From Bacteroidales bacterium (GTDB taxonomy: Bacteria; Bacteroidota; Bacteroidia; Bacteroidales; UBA1402), in assembly GCA_003506275.1 (NCBI GenBank), contig DOBD01000188.1:1785-9844 (forward strand): a stretch of 8,060 nucleotides of DNA, in the 5' to 3' direction. Below the pieces are notes generated by a model. It worked only from the letters and a program-made list of their open reading frames with translations, was not told the DNA's origin and made no database searches. Below, piece by piece: positions 4,392 to 8,060 of this stretch. The position numbers were made by a program, and so were the translations under genes. Numbering within the stretch: position 1 is the stretch's first letter; each line of letters starts with the position of its first letter.

Positions 4392-7085
4392 TTGACACGT
4401 GTAAGATTACAGTTTTTTTTTATACTATTTTTAACTACGTCTTTTGTCAAGGCTGAAGGTATATCTTTTAAGATTCTTAATAATGTGGTAAAAGAGGTTC
4501 AAGCTGGAACAAGCGTGAACTTAATGGCACAATTTTCGAATCAAGAAGCCCGGGAGCAGTTGGTTGAGGTAAGGATTAAGGCTGATGAAGCTGGTTGGAA
4601 ACTCCTTACGGACTATTCATCATTAATTTTACCAGCAGGCAAGAACATTAGAAAAATCGTGGGGATTTTTGTTCCTTATAGTCAAACAGCTGGTTCCGTC
4701 GCTGTTGTACTTGAAGTGGTTGAAAAGACCAGTGGTAGAGTCATTTCCACTGAGTCTTATGAATTTGCTGTGCAACCTCGATATGTCGTTGCAATGGATG
4801 TTGTAAGTGCTCCTACTCAACTTTTTGCGGGAGACACATCATCTATTGTTTTTTTGTTGAGAAATGAATCAAACCTTGACGTTGAAACAAAGTTTAGTCT
4901 GAGGGTTGGCGGTGAGGTGATGTCAGAAATAATACCCATAAGGAAGGATGGCTCACATTTGTATCGCTACCCTATAAAAGTAGAAAAAAAGCTAGCAGCC
5001 AACGAGCAACGTTCCATTATGGCAAACGTTAGTATTGACGGTATGGATGGGACCTATAAATCTACCCACCTTCAAATGGATGTGTTTCGTGTAGGTCAAG
5101 AAAAATTTGATGCGTATAATCGTTACAACATTAATATAACAGGTATAGGTGCTGTCACAACTGCTTATGGTAACCCAATTTATAGCGGCATGTTTGATGT
5201 GAATGGATCAGGATTTCTGGGCAATCCTGAATCAAACAGGCAATTAGATTTTAAGATACGAGGCCCAAACAGAAACGGGAATCCCTTGTTCGGGATGAAT
5301 GATGAATATTTTGCACGCTATGCATCAAAGTTGCTGGAAGTTTCTTTAGGAGACTACAACTATGGCATGAGCAATTTGACAGAATCGTCCCGTAGTGGTC
5401 GTGGGGTTGGCTTGCTTGTCAATTTAAATCAGTTCTCAATAGGTGGATACTATTCAATACCTCGTTATTATCCGTTAATCCGTCAAATTTATAGCGGTTA
5501 TGCTATGTACAAATGGAATGAAAAAAACGAGGTTAAAGCGGGAATTCTTTCAAAGTTGGATACATTGAATCATTTAGTCAGTATGGTCTCCGTGTCAGCC
5601 AGGAATCGTTTTTTTCCATGGCTGAATACCAATTTTGAAATCTCACTAGGAGAAACTGGCTCCAAACTCCAAAAGGCATATAGAGTGGGCGTATCAGTCA
5701 GCTCCAAAAGAGTAGGATCCTCGGTTGATTATACATATGCTGATACAGATTTTCCAGGCTATTTTAAAAATACACAACGATTGTTCAGTTATTTGACATT
5801 TAATTTTAGCCCTTTAACTTTATCATTAAACTTCAATACCAGTCGAACCAACCAAGCACTTGATACACTTGCGTCAAAACCTCCTATCACACAAGGGGCT
5901 GGTGTCACAACAAACGTACGATTTCTAAAGTACTTTTCTTTGAATCTTGGAGGCATGATGTCAAGCTCAAAAGAAGACTCACCTGTTCCCCTTTTTGACT
6001 ATCAGCGCTACAATGGGCGATTAGGTTTAAACGCAAATTTTAATAAATTTGGGCTGACATTACATGGAGATGGCGGCAAATTGAGGAATTACCTGGTCGA
6101 TAACGGGACAACGATGACCAACTTCTTTACGGTTAATCTATCATCTTATGTTTCAATCAAAAATTACTTCATGGCAAGTGGAAATGTTAGTTATCAAGCT
6201 GGTCAGAAGGGTATTACAGGCTCAGAAACCATGTATTATGGTATTAGTCTAGCTACTGATTTTAGTGAAAAGTATAGCTTTTCCTTATCGTACAATAGTA
6301 ATTTTGAATGGATGTATTATTCAAGTGATCGAAACCTTCTTTCATTAAGTCTGAATGCAGCTATCAACGATAATAATAAAGTGGCATTTACAAGTAATTA
6401 CAACTTGATGAAGAACACATTAGATAATAAAACGTTCAATGCACAGCTACGCTTTACGCATACGCTTCGTGTACCCATTTCAAAGAAGAAGGATGTTGGT
6501 GCATTGATTGGAAAACTTGTAAACATGGGCGTTGAGAGCGTGGCTGGAGTGAGGGTAAGTTTGGGAGGACGAATTGCGATAACAGATAAAGATGGCAATT
6601 TTAAATTAGGTGGTATACCTGTGGGTGAGCAAACGTTGATTGTTGATGGAACAAGTTTTGGATTACACACGATACCAGAAAGGGCTGGTCCTTATGTTGT
6701 AGAAATCATTCCAGCAAAGACAATCAATTTTGAACTATCGGTTACAAAATCCGCCCGTATTGAAGGAGTTTTTCAAGTTGAGGAGGATCAACGTGCCAAT
6801 CAAAAAGGGTTTATTCAAGTGAATGAGCGTTTAGAACGTCTGGTCGTTGAAGCAAGTTCGGATAAAGAAACCTACCGGGTGTTGTCTGATGTAGATGGAG
6901 GCTTTCAATTTGAGGATCTTAGGGCTGGTATTTGGAATGTGAAGGTGTATCCAAATGGGTTACCAAAAGGATACAATTTGCTTACTCCACAGTTTTCAAT
7001 TACTTTAGCTCCCGAACAGAACGAAAAAATTGTTGTTAAAGTAGAGAAAAAAGCAAGGCAAATTCAATTTCAACGGAAATTTTAA
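4392..7085 (+). CDS. Usher-like outer-membrane assembly protein
   Basis: 897 residues from TTG 4392. An in-frame TAA at 4377 and no ATG before the mature region leave TTG as the only start that keeps the signal peptide TRVRLQFFFILFLTTSFVKA. Domains by eye: signal to about 22; an Ig-like domain at 23-130 (GTSVNLMAQFSN, PAGKNIRKIVGIFVP); a second at 131-235 (QLFAGDTSSIVFLLRNES); a long stretch at about 241-700 of alternating aromatic/polar strands with Gly/Asn/Ser turns, suited to a large beta barrel; a carboxypeptidase-regulatory-like beta domain at 702-785 (GVRVSLGGRIAITDKDGNF, GGIPVGEQTLIVD); and a second small beta domain at 786-885 (DVDGGFQFEDLRAGIWNVKV), ending RQIQFQRKF. Length and order resemble fimbrial ushers (N-terminal domain, barrel, two C-terminal domains). 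No plug or TonB box was recognised. It follows the chaperone-like gene by 32 bp and precedes the last subunit by 10 bp. Role inferred: outer-membrane pore for subunit export and assembly. Confidence 0.7.
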   Translation: MTRVRLQFFFILFLTTSFVKAEGISFKILNNVVKEVQAGTSVNLMAQFSNQEAREQLVEVRIKADEAGWKLLTDYSSLILPAGKNIRKIVGIFVPYSQTAGSVAVVLEVVEKTSGRVISTESYEFAVQPRYVVAMDVVSAPTQLFAGDTSSIVFLLRNESNLDVETKFSLRVGGEVMSEIIPIRKDGSHLYRYPIKVEKKLAANEQRSIMANVSIDGMDGTYKSTHLQMDVFRVGQEKFDAYNRYNINITGIGAVTTAYGNPIYSGMFDVNGSGFLGNPESNRQLDFKIRGPNRNGNPLFGMNDEYFARYASKLLEVSLGDYNYGMSNLTESSRSGRGVGLLVNLNQFSIGGYYSIPRYYPLIRQIYSGYAMYKWNEKNEVKAGILSKLDTLNHLVSMVSVSARNRFFPWLNTNFEISLGETGSKLQKAYRVGVSVSSKRVGSSVDYTYADTDFPGYFKNTQRLFSYLTFNFSPLTLSLNFNTSRTNQALDTLASKPPITQGAGVTTNVRFLKYFSLNLGGMMSSSKEDSPVPLFDYQRYNGRLGLNANFNKFGLTLHGDGGKLRNYLVDNGTTMTNFFTVNLSSYVSIKNYFMASGNVSYQAGQKGITGSETMYYGISLATDFSEKYSFSLSYNSNFEWMYYSSDRNLLSLSLNAAINDNNKVAFTSNYNLMKNTLDNKTFNAQLRFTHTLRVPISKKKDVGALIGKLVNMGVESVAGVRVSLGGRIAITDKDGNFKLGGIPVGEQTLIVDGTSFGLHTIPERAGPYVVEIIPAKTINFELSVTKSARIEGVFQVEEDQRANQKGFIQVNERLERLVVEASSDKETYRVLSDVDGGFQFEDLRAGIWNVKVYPNGLPKGYNLLTPQFSITLAPEQNEKIVVKVEKKARQIQFQRKF

Positions 7086-7095
7086 TTCTGTAGTT

Positions 7096-7674
7096 ATGAA
7101 AGAAAATCATAAAATTTATTATTTGTTGATTTATTTATTCATTATACCATTAAGTGTGCTTTCACAGAACAACCCTAGTTTCTCACTAAATGGAACGATT
7201 AATTCTACTAATAATCTTGCTTTAAGTGCAACAACTGCTGGTCAGAATCCAGTTGATTTGAGTTTGTTTAATACCAGTAGTGGTGCGAACACAAAAATGT
7301 CAATGAAATATAAGTGGCCTTTCCTGGGTACGTGGGGTGAAGAAGACACCTATCTTAATGGTGCAATATCTGTTGTTTCGTCAGAGGATATACCTACTGG
7401 TTTATTGTGGACAATTAGAGCGTCAGAAGTATCATCAACTTATGGACAAACTGGTACTAGCACCGGTAACCAAACAGTTGGAACGCAAAGGAAGATTCTA
7501 ATGAGAAGCATATGGAGTACAAGTACTGGTTGGCTACCCTTCTGGGGTGCCAGCACAGTCACTAGCACCTTAACGCAAATATTATCAGTGACAAACTTTG
7601 CAGATATTCACCCCACACCGAATGGGAACTATCAAACGTTTGTATTGACGTTTGAGTTGGATAATCAATATTGA
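7096..7674 (+). CDS. Divergent secreted subunit, last gene of the cluster
   Basis: 192 residues, 10 bp after the usher-like gene and so co-transcribed with it. The signal peptide MKENHKIYYLLIYLFIIPLSVLSQ is followed by NNPSFSLNG. The mature part is rich in Ser, Thr and Asn and has no Cys. It retains a faint family pattern: strand SFSLNGTI, AGQNPVDLSL, KMSMKYKWPFL in place of the TRLRITSL strand, DIPTGLLWTIRA matching the 'VPxGTxLxLxA' segment of paralogs, and a final strand FVLTFELDNQY. The IGxC(W/Y)SG...DGY motif is absent. A single divergent subunit encoded right after an usher could be the tip, cap or base of a fibre, or an adhesin; this is inference from position only. Confidence 0.7.
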   Translation: MKENHKIYYLLIYLFIIPLSVLSQNNPSFSLNGTINSTNNLALSATTAGQNPVDLSLFNTSSGANTKMSMKYKWPFLGTWGEEDTYLNGAISVVSSEDIPTGLLWTIRASEVSSTYGQTGTSTGNQTVGTQRKILMRSIWSTSTGWLPFWGASTVTSTLTQILSVTNFADIHPTPNGNYQTFVLTFELDNQY

Positions 7675-7676
7675 TT
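7663..7676. repeat. 14-bp perfect palindrome over the stop codon, between convergent genes
   Basis: AATCAATATTGATT reads the same on both strands and spans the last sense codons and stop of the 7096 gene, 19 bp from the stop of the minus-strand gene. As RNA it could fold as a five-pair hairpin with an ATAT loop, a weak candidate for a shared bidirectional terminator. No long T-run follows. Confidence 0.35.
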
Positions 7677-7694
7677 CCTTTAGGTTGATTAGTT

Positions 7695-8060
7695 TTATTC
7701 CACCCCCACCGTTATCGTTACCGTCACCGCTCTGCCTTTGAGGGATTCGTAGGCTGAGGTTTTGGCGGGGATTTCGCATTGATATTCGAGGACGTAGCCG
7801 TCGTTAGCGGTTTTTCCGGAGAAGCAGGTGCCTATGTCGGAGAGGATGGTTTTGCCGATGGTGCTGAGGGCGACTTGGGTGGCTGTGTTACCGGGGTCGC
7901 CTTTGAAGTTTTGGGATGGCGGTTCGACGTTGAGCTTGAGGACAGTGCCTTTGGGCATGTTGCCTGAGGTGATGGAGGCACTCATGGTCCTGGGGTTTTC
8001 CCGCGAGGTGATAGACGACATGCTCATCCTCGTATCCCTGTTGAACAGCGTGGTCTTAAC
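7695..8060 (-). CDS. Secreted subunit-like protein, 3' part (5' end outside window)
   Basis: The frame ends at TAA 7697-7695 and is open to the right edge. The ATG at 8027 is not the real start: the codons before it read VKTTLFNRDTR, which continue the family alignment (compare AVEDQNTRLRITSL in the 2265 gene with NRDTRMSMSSITS here). Family segments seen: the central strand TRMSMSSITS, RTMSASITSG, MPKGTVLKLNVEPP, motif IGTCFSGKTANDGYVLEY with Cys codon at 7826-7824, and terminal strand AVTVTITVGVE. A second Cys lies in YQCEI (codon 7778-7776) and could pair with the first. The signal peptide and N-terminal strand, probably 60-70 residues, are missing. G+C (32 and 36 of 60 in two sampled lines) is well above that of the adjacent plus-strand gene (21 of 60), so it may belong to another cluster reading leftward. 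Confidence 0.82.
   Translation of the reverse strand, partial: VKTTLFNRDTRMSMSSITSRENPRTMSASITSGNMPKGTVLKLNVEPPSQNFKGDPGNTATQVALSTIGKTILSDIGTCFSGKTANDGYVLEYQCEIPAKTSAYESLKGRAVTVTITVGVE

Noticed and set aside
4081..4398. Minus-strand frame of 105 codons opposite the chaperone-like gene
   Set aside because: It is a shadow of a well-supported plus-strand gene, without signal peptide, motif or promoter. The same applies to the other antisense frames under the plus-strand genes and to the plus-strand frames at 24-263 and 7779-7967.
4392..7085. SusC/TonB-dependent receptor identity for the large outer-membrane protein
   Set aside because: No TonB box, no recognisable plug domain, no SusD-like partner; the carboxypeptidase-regulatory-like domain is C-terminal rather than N-terminal as in SusC proteins.
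813..7674. Type IX secretion cargo
   Set aside because: None of the secreted products ends in a recognisable type IX sorting domain; they end in a short alternating beta strand of the family itself.
7695..8027. A complete small gene starting at ATG 8027 on the minus strand
   Set aside because: The frame stays open to the window edge and the codons before 8027 continue the family alignment, so the visible part is the 3' portion of a longer gene.
1..8060. CRISPR array, insertion sequence, tRNA or rRNA
   Set aside because: No regularly spaced long repeats, no transposase-like product or terminal inverted repeats, and no tRNA or rRNA sequence were recognised.

Overview
The window looks like chromosomal DNA of a member of the Bacteroidota. 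Two good matches to the Bacteroidota vegetative promoter (a TTTG-type -33 box, a 19-nt spacer and a TAnnTTTG -7 box) lie upstream of genes. Most start codons have little or no Shine-Dalgarno sequence. The central part is AT-rich, and every gene carries an export signal wherever its 5' end is visible. The genus cannot be told from this sequence.

Layout from left to right. Positions 1-494 (minus) hold the 5' part of a secreted subunit-like protein that runs off the left edge. Positions 495-812 are a divergent control region with a promoter for each direction and two short repeat structures between them. On the plus strand follow four small secreted proteins of one family (813-1379, 1605-2216, 2265-2813, 2824-3393), then a two-domain Ig-like periplasmic protein resembling a pilus chaperone (3553-4359), an 897-residue usher-like outer-membrane protein with a non-ATG start (4392-7085), and a divergent fifth secreted subunit (7096-7674). 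A minus-strand gene (7695-8060), the 3' part of a further subunit-like protein, converges on the last gene and is cut by the right edge.

Read together, this is a surface-structure assembly locus. Exported subunits of about 180-205 residues would be held in the periplasm by the Ig-fold chaperone and passed to the outer-membrane protein. That protein has N-terminal Ig-like domains, a long amphipathic beta region suited to a barrel, and two small C-terminal beta domains, an order reminiscent of fimbrial ushers. Seven paralogous subunits can be recognised in this one window. They share a 'TR(L/M)xIxS' strand and end in a hydrophobic alternating beta strand, and most carry a C-terminal IGxC(W/Y/F)(S/T)G...DGY...Y motif. 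The chaperone-usher reading rests on domain order and motif logic seen by eye. It is inference, not a database match.

The flanking minus-strand genes are clearly richer in G+C than the central plus-strand cluster (sampled 60-base lines: 50-60% against 35%) although they encode relatives of the same subunits. The locus therefore looks like a mosaic of related clusters of different age or origin.
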